From the NCBI GenBank assembly GCA_002372235.1, contig DFJI01000011.1, positions 1 to 16,509 on the forward strand: DNA of 16,509 nucleotides, read 5' to 3'. The translations under genes and the position numbers were made by a program. The DNA is from Prevotella sp. UBA3675. GTDB taxonomy: Bacteria > Bacteroidota > Bacteroidia > Bacteroidales > Bacteroidaceae. Positions 6,934 through 13,366 of the stretch are shown here, one piece after another; the stretch's first letter is position 1; the number at the start of each line of letters is the position of its first letter. The notes beneath the pieces were generated by a model. The model saw nothing but the letters and a program-made list of their open reading frames with translations. It did not search any database and was not told the origin of the DNA.

Positions 6934-6975
6934 CGAAATTATTTTCTATATTGTTCTTTAATTTAATATTGTTTT

Positions 6976-7052
6976 GTAACTTTGGCTTTGCCGAAGTTAC
7001 TTAGCACTCGGAAAAACGCAAATATATTTGGCTTTTCTCTCTTGTCTTTTCG
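6976..7052 (+). repeat. Promoter-bearing double-hairpin repeat, copy 2 (first unit of a tandem pair)
   Basis: The constant hairpin is 6976-7000: GTAACTTTGGC and GCCGAAGTTAC around TTT, one G:T pair. It is followed by the CACTCGG box and a variable palindromic part centred on CAAATATATTTG (7019-7030). A CTCTC plus T-rich tract then leads to the CGTAAC that starts the next unit. Compared with copy 1 the constant hairpin is 4 bp shorter and the palindrome sequence is unrelated. TAACTTTG at 6977-6984 also matches a -7 box, without a good -33 box. Confidence 0.7.
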
Positions 7053-7150
7053 TAACTTTACGCTTCCAGCGCGAAGTTACTTGCACTCGGCAGAAAAAAA
7101 CAAACACGTTTGTTTTGTTCTTCTCTCGTTTTTTCGTAACTTTGCCACTC
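7052..7150 (+). repeat. Promoter-bearing double-hairpin repeat, copy 3 (second unit of a tandem pair)
   Basis: The constant hairpin 7052-7080 has the same 29-bp length as copy 1 and shares the CTTCCAGCGCGAAGTTAC-like right part. ACTCGGCA follows, then an imperfect 16-bp inverted repeat (7090-7105 with 7108-7123, 14 of 16 paired, loop AC). CTCTCG and a T-run then lead to CGTAACTTTGCC. The right half serves as the xth promoter, as copy 1 does for the peptidase gene. Confidence 0.75.
7114..7144 (+). promoter_or_regulatory. Bacteroidetes-type promoter for xth-holA
   Basis: TTTG (7114-7117), a 19-bp spacer and TAACTTTG (7137-7144) repeat exactly the architecture and spacing found at 638-668. The -33 box again lies in the right arm of the variable inverted repeat. 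The xth ATG is 28 bp downstream of the -7 box. Confidence 0.7.
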
Positions 7151-7172
7151 AACAACTAAAAATGAAGAGAGT

Positions 7173-7922
7173 ATGAAACTGATTTCATGGAATGTCAATG
7201 GACTTAGAGCATGCGAAAGCAAGGGCTTCAGCGATGTGTTCAAACAGATGGATGCCGACTTCTTCTGCCTGCAGGAGACGAAGATGCAGGAGGGACAGCT
7301 GGACCTGACGTTTGAGGGCTATGACAGTTACTGGAACTATGCCGACAAGAAAGGCTATTCAGGCACGGCTATCTTCACCCGACACAAACCGCTGAGCGTG
7401 ACGCGCGGCATAGGTATAGACGAACATGATCATGAGGGCCGAGTGATTACGTTGGAGATGGAACAGTTCTATCTGGTGACGGTCTATGTGCCAAATTCGC
7501 AGGACGGACTGAAAAGGCTGGACTATCGCATGCGATGGGAGGACGATTTCCAGAACTATCTGTGCCAGCTGGACGCGCAGAAGCCGGTTGTGGTGTGCGG
7601 CGACCTGAATGTGGCGCATGAGGAGATTGACATTAAGAACCCGAAGACCAATCGCCATAATGCAGGATTTACGGATGAGGAACGTGCAAAGTTCACGCAG
7701 TGGCTGTCACGCGGATTCAAGGACACGTTTCGCACGCTCTATCCAGAGCAGGTGACTTACTCATGGTGGTCGTATCGCTTCCAGGCAAGGCAGAAAAACG
7801 CGGGTTGGCGCATTGACTATTTCGTGGTGTCGGACCGCCTGATGCCGAAAGTGACTGAGGCCAAGATACACACCGATGTCATGGGAAGCGATCATTGTCC
7901 GGTGGAGGTGGACCTTCTTTAA
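7173..7922 (+). CDS. xth: Exodeoxyribonuclease III / AP endonuclease
   Basis: This is an exonuclease III-family base-excision repair enzyme that incises DNA 5' of abasic sites and degrades 3' ends. The 249-residue product carries the whole catalytic set: WNVNGLRA (6-13), LQETK with metal ligand E35, YVPNS with Y105, GDLNVAH with D144 and N146, WWSYRFQARQKNAGWRIDYF (198-217) and SDHCPV with D240 and H241. It is slightly shorter than E. coli Xth (268) but complete. It is the first gene after the tandem repeat; holA follows after 46 bp on the same strand, so a two-gene transcript is likely. Confidence 0.96.
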   Translation: MKLISWNVNGLRACESKGFSDVFKQMDADFFCLQETKMQEGQLDLTFEGYDSYWNYADKKGYSGTAIFTRHKPLSVTRGIGIDEHDHEGRVITLEMEQFYLVTVYVPNSQDGLKRLDYRMRWEDDFQNYLCQLDAQKPVVVCGDLNVAHEEIDIKNPKTNRHNAGFTDEERAKFTQWLSRGFKDTFRTLYPEQVTYSWWSYRFQARQKNAGWRIDYFVVSDRLMPKVTEAKIHTDVMGSDHCPVEVDLL

Positions 7923-7968
7923 GAAATAGGTGAAAAGAATGGAGCATAAAAAAACGTGAGAAAAACAG

Positions 7969-8994
7969 ATGGCAGAAACGAAAAGCGTGACTTATGAGGG
8001 CATCATGCGGGAGCTGATGGAGGGAAAGTTCTATCCCGTCTATTATCTGCATGGTGAAGAATCGTACTACATTGACAAAATAGCGGATTATATAGCCGAG
8101 CATGCCCTTCAGCCAGAAGAGCGCGATTTCAATCAGACAATCATGTTCGGCTCTGACGTGTCGGCATCGCAGATTGCCGACACATGTCGGCGTTACCCCA
8201 TGATGGCCGAAAGGCAGGTGGTAATCGTGAAAGAGGCGCAGAACGTGAAAAACACGGAGGCGCTCGAGAAGTATATGAAACAGCCGCTGAAGAGCACAGT
8301 GCTCGTGATGTGCCACAAAAACGGAAAGATTGACGGGCGAAAGCGCGAATATGTGAAAGCCATCCAGCATGCCGGCATCCTTTTTGAAAGTGCAAAACTG
8401 CGCGAACGAGACCTTCCTGTCTTCATTGAGAGATACCTGGGGCAGAAAAACGTGAGTATAGACCCCAAATCGACGCAGCTCATTGCCGATGCCATAGGCG
8501 CTGACCTGAGCCGACTGACTAGCGAACTCGATAAAGTGATGATTTCGCTGCCAGAGGAAAATAGGAGAGTGACCCCACAGGTGGTGGAGGAGCAGATAGG
8601 CGTGAGTAAGGACTTCAATGGATTTGAGTTGCGTGATGCCATCGTGAACCGAAACATTTTCAAGGCGAATCAGATCATGAACTATTTTGACAAAAATCCG
8701 AAGGCTGGAAGCATTTATTCCTTTCTTCCGATGATGTTCAATTTTTTCCAGAATCTGATGCTTGCTTACTACGCTCCGAAAAAAACACAAGAGGGTGTAG
8801 CCGAATGGTTGGAGTTGAGATCAGTATGGGGTGCCAAGGATTATATGACCGGCATGCGAAATTATACGGGTGTGAAAGTGATGCAAATAATTTCCAAACT
8901 GAGAGAAATTGATGCCAAAAGTAAGGGGCTGGACAATCCCAACACTCCTCCTGAGGAGCTGATGAAGGAACTCATTTTTTTTATTTTGCATTGA
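7969..8994 (+). CDS. holA: DNA polymerase III subunit delta
   Basis: The delta subunit of the clamp loader opens the beta sliding clamp. The 341 residues match the usual HolA length. Visible family blocks are the degenerate P-loop-like YYLHGEESYYID (25-36), the RRYPMMAERQVVIVKEAQN segment (74-92), which includes the region that contacts the clamp, and the collar region with DAIGADLSRLTSELDK and the C-terminal KGLDNP segment. The ATG follows AAAAACAG, an A-rich leader. It is probably cotranscribed with xth and ends at the terminator at 9033-9057. A long minus-strand open frame (7879-8790) across it is an antisense shadow. Confidence 0.93.
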   Translation: MAETKSVTYEGIMRELMEGKFYPVYYLHGEESYYIDKIADYIAEHALQPEERDFNQTIMFGSDVSASQIADTCRRYPMMAERQVVIVKEAQNVKNTEALEKYMKQPLKSTVLVMCHKNGKIDGRKREYVKAIQHAGILFESAKLRERDLPVFIERYLGQKNVSIDPKSTQLIADAIGADLSRLTSELDKVMISLPEENRRVTPQVVEEQIGVSKDFNGFELRDAIVNRNIFKANQIMNYFDKNPKAGSIYSFLPMMFNFFQNLMLAYYAPKKTQEGVAEWLELRSVWGAKDYMTGMRNYTGVKVMQIISKLREIDAKSKGLDNPNTPPEELMKELIFFILH

Positions 8995-9032
8995 AAAAAA
9001 GTGGGAATGCTTTTCTAAAATTCAAGAAAAAT

Positions 9033-9057
9033 AGCCTCCAAATGGAGGCTTTTTTTT
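9033..9057 (+). terminator. Intrinsic terminator after holA
   Basis: Stem AGCCTCC (9033-9039), loop AAAT, stem GGAGGCT (9044-9050), then eight T (9050-9057). A textbook intrinsic terminator 36 bp after the holA stop; the A-run before it would allow some function on the other strand. Confidence 0.9.
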
Positions 9058-9091
9058 GAGCGAAATGCTTGTGTATTTCGGCACTTCGCTC
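9058..9091. other. Second hairpin directly after the holA terminator
   Basis: GAGCGAA (9058-9064) pairs with TTCGCTC (9085-9091), extended by TGC/GCA (9066-9068 with 9081-9083) across one mismatch. No T-run follows. It could be a backup terminator or an RNA-processing structure. Confidence 0.45.
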
Positions 9092-9689
9092 AATTTAAGT
9101 ACCTTCAAAACTCGCAAATTTTCAAGCGTCCTGAACACTCGTTCAGAATTTTAAAATTATGAGCATTTTTCATGATTTTCCCCCTTTGAAATTCGGTGTT
9201 AGCGTTTGTTAACTGAGAAAAGTCTGAATTTAGAAACGTAAATAAGATGGATTTGTAAATCACTATAAATTTATTATTGGCGTAATTTGTAAATGTAAAC
9301 ACGGGGATATCATTTGTGTGTCTGAATATGTATATGTAAAACTGGAATGTGAATATAATTCATATATAAATATACAATACGATGATTTATATATAAATGA
9401 TTAAAAATCAGTGTTTTACTTTAGATTTATAAAGTATTTTTGATGTTTTATCCGTTTTAAAATGAGAAAAAATGAAATATTGGTCAATTTACGGAGTTTA
9501 ATATCGTAAATATCTGTTTTATAACCAATAGGTTAGCTTACAAAGTCTTTTCTTATGCTAAGAGTACATGAAGCGCTTTGAGTTTGTGAATGTGAAATAC
9601 GTGAAATTAAATTTGTAAAACATGAATAAATTTACGAATTTAAATAAATGAATTTAAATTTCACGCTTCTAAATTTTCCTTCGAAAATG
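9092..9689. other. AT-rich non-coding interval
   Basis: About 600 bp with far higher AT content than the neighbouring genes and no credible coding frame; two short minus-strand frames are low-complexity and start and end arbitrarily. It holds a hairpin CTGAAC-ACTC-GTTCAG (9131-9146) followed by AATTTT, a TAACC-AATA-GGTTA hairpin (9522-9535), a palindrome ATTTATATATAAAT (9385-9398), and recurrent ATTTGTAAA-like words (near 9251, 9285, 9611 and, inverted, 9631). No tRNA, tmRNA or other structured RNA was recognised. Confidence 0.6.
9600..9665. repeat. Nested inverted repeats upstream of the XRE gene
   Basis: An outer pair, CGTGAAATTAAATTT from 9600 and AATTTAAATTTCACG (9651-9665), is complementary apart from one inserted base. 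An inner pair, AAATTTGTAAA (9609-9619) and TTTACGAATTT (9631-9641), matches at 10 of 11 positions. It ends 25 bp before the -33 box of the XRE promoter, a plausible position for an operator or upstream binding site. Function is inferred from position only. Confidence 0.5.
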
Positions 9690-9720
9690 TTGCACAGTTT
9701 AATTTTTTGTTTTACCTTTG
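9690..9720 (+). promoter_or_regulatory. Promoter of the XRE regulator gene
   Basis: TTG (9690-9692), 20-bp spacer and TACCTTTG (9713-9720) fit the Bacteroidetes promoter consensus. It fixes the start of the regulator downstream, since translation from 9707 would begin inside the promoter. Confidence 0.7.
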
Positions 9721-9736
9721 TAAAATCAATGAAAAA

Positions 9737-9752
9737 TGGGCAAAATGGCCCA
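9737..9752 (+). promoter_or_regulatory. Small dyad in the leader of the XRE gene
   Basis: TGGGC (9737-9741) and GCCCA (9748-9752) form an inverted repeat around AAAATG, between the -7 box and the start codon. It could be an autoregulatory operator or a weak RNA hairpin. A nine-codon frame (ATG 9729, MKNGQNGPK, stop by 9758) overlaps it. Confidence 0.3.
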
Positions 9753-9775
9753 AAATAGTACCTGATGATAAAAAA

Positions 9776-10261
9776 ATGAAGGACAGAATTAAGCAAATTA
9801 TGGAGTCGCAGCACATGACTCAGCAAGTCTTTGCCGACTTCATCGGGATAGCTCCTGCTACCCTCAGTGGTATCTTCACGGAGCGAACAAAACCAACCCT
9901 TAACACAGTGGAGGCCATCAAGAGAAAGCTCCCTCTACTCAGCACAGACTGGCTTATGTTCGGTAGAGGTCCCATGTTTACCGATTCGGGAGCTGCTGTT
10001 GATGCTAATCCCTCCACTCCAGCACCAAAAGTTGAACAAGCATCTTCTGAGCCGATGCTGGATTTCGGTCAACCGGCACCTATAAACACTCCTCAGTTTA
10101 CGACCCGACCAGTGACGAGCCCTTCAGTGGCAAAAAGTGCTCGTATGGAGGTCAATATGGAAAATTTGAACAATTTTGAGAAAACTCAGCGTAAGGTGAC
10201 TGAGATACGTGTTTTTTATGATGACCAGACGTGGGAAAGCTTTGTTCCTGCTAAAAAATGA
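9776..10261 (+). CDS. XRE-family HTH transcriptional regulator
   Basis: A 161-residue protein with an N-terminal XRE/Cro helix-turn-helix (about 14-50; QQVFADFIGIAPATLSGIF holds the two HTH helices), then DWLMFGRGPMF (58-68), a phrase common in Bacteroidales XRE proteins. A Pro/Ser/Thr-rich linker (about 70-120) connects to a short C-terminal block, RKVTEIRVFYDDQTWESFVP (136-155), probably a small folded or interaction segment. The ATG at 9776 was chosen because the -7 box ends at 9720 and the upstream 23 codons begin inside the promoter. The preceding AT-rich dyads and the leader dyad fit autoregulation, which is an inference. Regulated genes are unknown; its only close neighbour is the convergent small secreted protein. 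Confidence 0.85.
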   Translation: MKDRIKQIMESQHMTQQVFADFIGIAPATLSGIFTERTKPTLNTVEAIKRKLPLLSTDWLMFGRGPMFTDSGAAVDANPSTPAPKVEQASSEPMLDFGQPAPINTPQFTTRPVTSPSVAKSARMEVNMENLNNFEKTQRKVTEIRVFYDDQTWESFVPAKK

Positions 10262-10316
10262 ATGCGCCTGAGGGTGTGGAGCCTGGCGTGAAGTAACGAA
10301 GTAAGGGCATGCGTAA

Positions 10317-10363
10317 CATTGGCAAGCCTGCTCTAAATGTATTTTATGGCAGTCTTGCTAATG
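10317..10363. other. Hairpin between convergent genes, partly flanked by direct repeats
   Basis: CATTGGCAAGCCTGC (10317-10331) and GCAGTCTTGCTAATG (10349-10363) pair at 13 of 15 positions around a 17-nt loop. The 9-bp word GCGTAACAT occurs at 10311-10319 and again at 10364-10372. Its position between the convergent regulator and small-protein genes suggests a transcription end, but there is no T-run. Confidence 0.45.
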
Positions 10364-10388
10364 GCGTAACATCCTTTCGGATAGAGAG

Positions 10389-10745
10389 TTATGGTACCAG
10401 TAGAGGGGGCGCATTGCATCCGCAGCTATTCTCTTTATCAAAGTTGAATCCACACTTTTTATAATAGGAATTAGCTTGATGGTTCAGTTCAACGGTGAAT
10501 GAAATTGGGGCGATGAGTCTTTCGCTAACCCTAATGAAAGGCTTGCCGAAAGCATACTCATTCGTATGGATAAGCTTGCTGTTCTGATCTGTCAGCTCGT
10601 TGGCTGCAGGGGCAGGCTGTTCGTTGCACAGCCTCTTTTCAGATGAGAACCACAAACTCCAGTCGTTGCCATATTCTTCTTGCGCCATGATGCTCAGCAT
10701 CGTGACCAGAAGGCAACAGACTGTTATGAGAAATCGTTTTAGCAT
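10389..10745 (-). CDS. Small secreted protein of unknown function
   Basis: A 118-residue protein with an N-terminal signal peptide: KR, then the hydrophobic FLITVCCLLVTMLSI, then the cleavage-type MAQ, giving a mature chain starting near residue 22-23. The mature part has four cysteines (one in KRLCNE, three in the C-terminal KKCGF and SCGCN segments), compatible with disulphides in the periplasm or outside. No domain was recognised. It is divergent from the MORN-repeat gene across 135 bp and convergent with the XRE gene. A promoter on the same strand (10755-10784) supports a real gene. Confidence 0.6.
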   Translation of the reverse strand: MLKRFLITVCCLLVTMLSIMAQEEYGNDWSLWFSSEKRLCNEQPAPAANELTDQNSKLIHTNEYAFGKPFIRVSERLIAPISFTVELNHQANSYYKKCGFNFDKENSCGCNAPPLLVP

Positions 10746-10754
10746 AATCGCTTA

Positions 10755-10784
10755 CAAATTTACATAATCACATTGTTTTCACAA
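10755..10784 (-). promoter_or_regulatory. Promoter of the small secreted protein gene
   Basis: On the minus strand TTG (10784-10782), 19-bp spacer and TAAATTTG (10762-10755). The -7 box ends only 9 bp before the ATG at 10745, so the leader would be very short or absent. Confidence 0.5.
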
Positions 10785-10848
10785 GAGTGAATTAACTAAA
10801 ATTAAATATGTTTAATCAAAATTCTGTAGTGCAAGGCGAACTATTTCG

Positions 10849-10856
10849 TATTTTTG
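10849..10856 (+). promoter_or_regulatory. -7 box of the MORN-repeat gene
   Basis: TATTTTTG fits TAnnTTTG and lies 24 bp before the ATG at 10881. The -33 region is poor (CTG at 10824-10826, spacing 22). Confidence 0.45.
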
Positions 10857-10880
10857 CAGTGAACTATAAAACTTAAAGCT

Positions 10881-12437
10881 ATGACACAAGAAAAAATGAC
10901 TGAGTTACGCGAGAAGGGCCTTCAATTGATTGACAACAATGCTTATGACGAGGGCCTTCAGATGCTACGTGAGGCTGCAGAAGCCGGTGACATTCCTTCG
11001 GTTGTTTTCATTGGCTGTCACTACTATGAGACAGAAGACGACGAAAAGGAGGCTTCCAAATGGTTCATGAAGGCCGATGAACTGTTCGATGAAGCTGGCG
11101 AGCCTACGGACAATGAGTATATAGTCAACCTGATGATCTATTCCCATCGGTCGATGGGCGACATATACGAAGGGCGTGGAGATTATTTCATGGCCTATAT
11201 TGAATATTGTGGGGCATTCAACCTGGGTTGCCACGAAGTGCTCTACATGATGGGCAAGCTGGCTTATGATGGCTATACGACCCCTGACGGCAGTTCTGAT
11301 GTGAACGAGGCACTCGACTACTGGAAGACAGGCATGGAGAGCGGCGATACAGCCTGTGAGCAGGCCTATAATGAGCATCTGATAGAACAGGTTCCTGAGA
11401 TTGAAGATCCAGAGACGATTGATTTCGAGAACGGCGATTGCTACGAGGGAACTGTGAACGCCCAGGGGCAGCCCGACGGCTACGGTGTGATGACCTACAA
11501 GAAGCAGCCCTATCACGAATGGATGAAGACCTCTGTCAGCTTCGATACCTATCGGGGTCATTGGAAAGACGGAAAGCGCGAGGGCTTCGGTCGGATGACA
11601 TACTACATGAACGGCAGCGGAAGCGTCGAGTATAATGGTGAGTGGCACGATGATCAGCCTCACGGCAAGGGCAGCTTCAAGAAATACAGTTCTGTTACTG
11701 ACGAGACCTATACCGGCGAGTGGCAGAACGGCAAACGTCATGGTCACGGCCACTACTACGAGCACTGGGACAAGGGCACCTTCCCTACTTTCGAGTATGA
11801 TGGTGATTGGGAGAACGACTTGCAACATGGCTATGGCACCTCGAGCTCAGCCTCGCCCTATCCCTACAGTCCAAAGGATGTCTATGAAGGCGAGTGGTAC
11901 GAAGGTTGCAAGCAGGGTCAGGGTACGATGCGTTTCAAGAATGGCGATGTATATGAAGGTCGCTGGTGCAACAACTTCCGTGAAGGTCACGGCAAGCTGA
12001 CCAGAGCCGACGGCACCTGGATGGAGGGTGAATGGAAGGATAACCAGCCCCAGATGGAGACCATCGTGAACAGTGAGGGCTCCGACAAGCCGATGCTGAA
12101 GCTGAAGGTCCACCGTCACGGCTTCGACTATAGTCAGACGATGGCCTGCATGCTGAAGGTCGAGGAAGGGCCTAAGAGCTTCAGCGACGTGACCTACCTG
12201 AGTGGCGACAGATTCAGTGAGTCGGAAAATACGATTATCACCATTCTCTCTTTCGACCACGACAGTGTGACTTATGAGGTGGCAGGCCGTTATTTTGAAG
12301 ACTTCCAGCCGCGTCAGGATACGATCTGTCGGGGCGAGACCAAAGACTATCACCACGAGACGGAAGAGACCGCCACCATCTATGATGATGACTACGACTA
12401 CACCGTCTGTGCCCAGCTGACAATGACATGCTATTAA
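10881..12437 (+). CDS. Sel1-like/MORN-repeat protein with an uncharacterised C-terminal domain
   Basis: A 518-residue protein without signal peptide or membrane segment, so probably cytoplasmic. Residues 12-165 look like Sel1/TPR-type helical repeats (for example AYDEGLQMLREAAEAGD and VNEALDYWKTGMESGD). Residues 183-391 hold about eight MORN repeats of the Y.GEW..G..HG.G..... type; YTGEWQNGKRHGHGHYY and YEGEWYEGCKQGQGTMRF are the clearest. The last about 125 residues (395-518) are acidic and match no family I recognise. MORN arrays form extended beta-hairpin platforms for protein or lipid contacts; no enzymatic motif is seen, so the role is likely scaffolding, which is inference. It has its own -7 box and a terminator-like hairpin after the stop, so it seems monocistronic. 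Confidence 0.85.
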   Translation: MTQEKMTELREKGLQLIDNNAYDEGLQMLREAAEAGDIPSVVFIGCHYYETEDDEKEASKWFMKADELFDEAGEPTDNEYIVNLMIYSHRSMGDIYEGRGDYFMAYIEYCGAFNLGCHEVLYMMGKLAYDGYTTPDGSSDVNEALDYWKTGMESGDTACEQAYNEHLIEQVPEIEDPETIDFENGDCYEGTVNAQGQPDGYGVMTYKKQPYHEWMKTSVSFDTYRGHWKDGKREGFGRMTYYMNGSGSVEYNGEWHDDQPHGKGSFKKYSSVTDETYTGEWQNGKRHGHGHYYEHWDKGTFPTFEYDGDWENDLQHGYGTSSSASPYPYSPKDVYEGEWYEGCKQGQGTMRFKNGDVYEGRWCNNFREGHGKLTRADGTWMEGEWKDNQPQMETIVNSEGSDKPMLKLKVHRHGFDYSQTMACMLKVEEGPKSFSDVTYLSGDRFSESENTIITILSFDHDSVTYEVAGRYFEDFQPRQDTICRGETKDYHHETEETATIYDDDYDYTVCAQLTMTCY

Positions 12438-12461
12438 AAACGCATGCCGGAAGTGTGTTTT
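12437..12461 (+). terminator. Weak terminator after the MORN-repeat gene
   Basis: AAAACGCA (12437-12444) pairs with TGTGTTTT (12454-12461), one G:U included, immediately after the stop and just before the pyrK -7 box. The T-run is only four bases, so efficiency is uncertain. Confidence 0.45.
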
Positions 12462-12484
12462 ATTAAAATTAATGTGTACCTTTG
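12454..12484 (+). promoter_or_regulatory. Promoter of pyrK-pyrD
   Basis: TACCTTTG (12477-12484) is a clear -7 box. TGTG at 12454-12457 with a 19-bp spacer is a degenerate -33 box, overlapping the terminator arm of the preceding gene. The pyrK ATG is at 12521. Confidence 0.55.
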
Positions 12485-12520
12485 CACCATATAACAGAAA
12501 AAGAACAAAGGATTTTCAGT

Positions 12521-13366
12521 ATGAAGAAGTATGTCCTTGACCTGACGGTGAAGTCGGTAGAGCGGTTGCACGAGCGCTATGTGTTGGTCAAACTGACCGA
12601 TAGCAACCCTTTGCCTGAGATGCTGCCAGGTCAGTTTGTAGAAGTGCGTGTCGACGGCTCGCTCTCAACATTTCTTCGCCGTCCGATTTCCATCAATTTT
12701 GTTGATTATGACAGGAATGAATTGTGGCTGCTGGTGGCTACGATAGGCGAAGGCACGCGACGCATGGGCGAGCTGAAGGCAGGCGAGGTGCTGAACTGCA
12801 TGTTGCCGTTGGGCAATGGGTTTAGGATTCAAAGCGGGGAAACCGCTTTGCACACTAATGGGGAAACCGCTTTGCACACTAATGGGAAAGCCGCTTCGCA
12901 TGCGCATCTGCTTGTTGGGGGAGGCGTGGGTGTGGCTCCGCTGCTCTATCTGGGGGCCTGTCTGAAGCGGGAAGGCGTTGAGCCGACGTTTCTGCTGGGT
13001 GCCCGCACGAAGAACGACTTGCTCCTGCTCGATGAGTTCAGAAAGTATGGTCGTGTGCTCGTGACCACAGAGGATGGCTCTGAGGGTGAGCGTGGATTCG
13101 TGACCAATCATAGCGTGCTGCAGGAAGAACGGTTCGGGCTCATCCAGTGCTGTGGCCCAACCCCGATGATGAAGGCGGTGGCGCGTTACGCCCGTCAGTC
13201 GCATACCGAGTGCGAGGTCTCGTTAGAGAACCTGATGGCCTGCGGACTGGGTGCCTGCCTGTGCTGCGTGGAGAAGGTCAGAGGCGATGAAGACCAGCCG
13301 ACCAATGTGTGTGTGTGTAAAGAAGGACCCGTGTTTAATATCAACAGACTATTATGGCAAGATTAG
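12521..13366 (+). CDS. pyrK: Dihydroorotate dehydrogenase B, electron transfer subunit
   Basis: PyrK carries electrons from PyrD to NAD+ in class 1B dihydroorotate dehydrogenase (pyrimidine synthesis). The product is 281 residues from ATG 12521; an upstream TTG at 12482 lies inside the -7 box and is not credible. FAD domain: PGQFVEVRV and FLRRPIS (RRPIS 54-58). NAD domain: LLVGGGVGVAPLLYLG (131-146) and CCGPTPMM. The [2Fe-2S] site is CGLGACLCC (241-249) with C266 in CKEGPVF, matching the four ligands of known PyrK. Residues 106-129 are an insertion of three 8-residue repeats between the FAD and NAD domains, where relatives have a short linker. The gene overlaps pyrD by 13 bp, implying coupled translation of the two partners. 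Confidence 0.95.
   Translation: MKKYVLDLTVKSVERLHERYVLVKLTDSNPLPEMLPGQFVEVRVDGSLSTFLRRPISINFVDYDRNELWLLVATIGEGTRRMGELKAGEVLNCMLPLGNGFRIQSGETALHTNGETALHTNGKAASHAHLLVGGGVGVAPLLYLGACLKREGVEPTFLLGARTKNDLLLLDEFRKYGRVLVTTEDGSEGERGFVTNHSVLQEERFGLIQCCGPTPMMKAVARYARQSHTECEVSLENLMACGLGACLCCVEKVRGDEDQPTNVCVCKEGPVFNINRLLWQD
12836..12907 (+). repeat. Three tandem 24-bp repeats inside pyrK
   Basis: Units 12836-12859 and 12860-12883 are identical and encode GETALHTN twice; 12884-12907 is a diverged third unit encoding GKAASHAH. The 24-bp period keeps the frame. Two identical copies beside a diverged one suggest a recent duplication. Confidence 0.9.

Noticed and set aside
7879..8790. 303-codon open frame on the minus strand over the xth end and holA
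   Set aside because: It is antisense to a well-supported holA, has no recognisable domain, and lacks promoter or leader signals.
9105..9302. 65-codon minus-strand frame in the AT-rich interval
   Set aside because: Low-complexity Asn/Lys/Phe-rich translation typical of AT-rich non-coding DNA; no promoter or leader support.
9600..9665. AT-rich dyads as a replication origin
   Set aside because: No DnaA-box cluster or origin-linked gene such as dnaA or a replication initiator is nearby; holA alone is not evidence.
10965..11828. 287-codon minus-strand open frame over the MORN-repeat gene
   Set aside because: It mirrors the repetitive codons of the MORN gene; composition is hydrophobic and repetitive without family features.
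12482..12520. Upstream TTG start for pyrK
   Set aside because: The TTG is the last three bases of the -7 box, so it would precede the transcription start; ATG 12521 matches the family start.
12836..12907. Tandem 24-bp repeats as a CRISPR-like array
   Set aside because: There are no spacers, the period is a multiple of three, and the units lie in frame inside pyrK.
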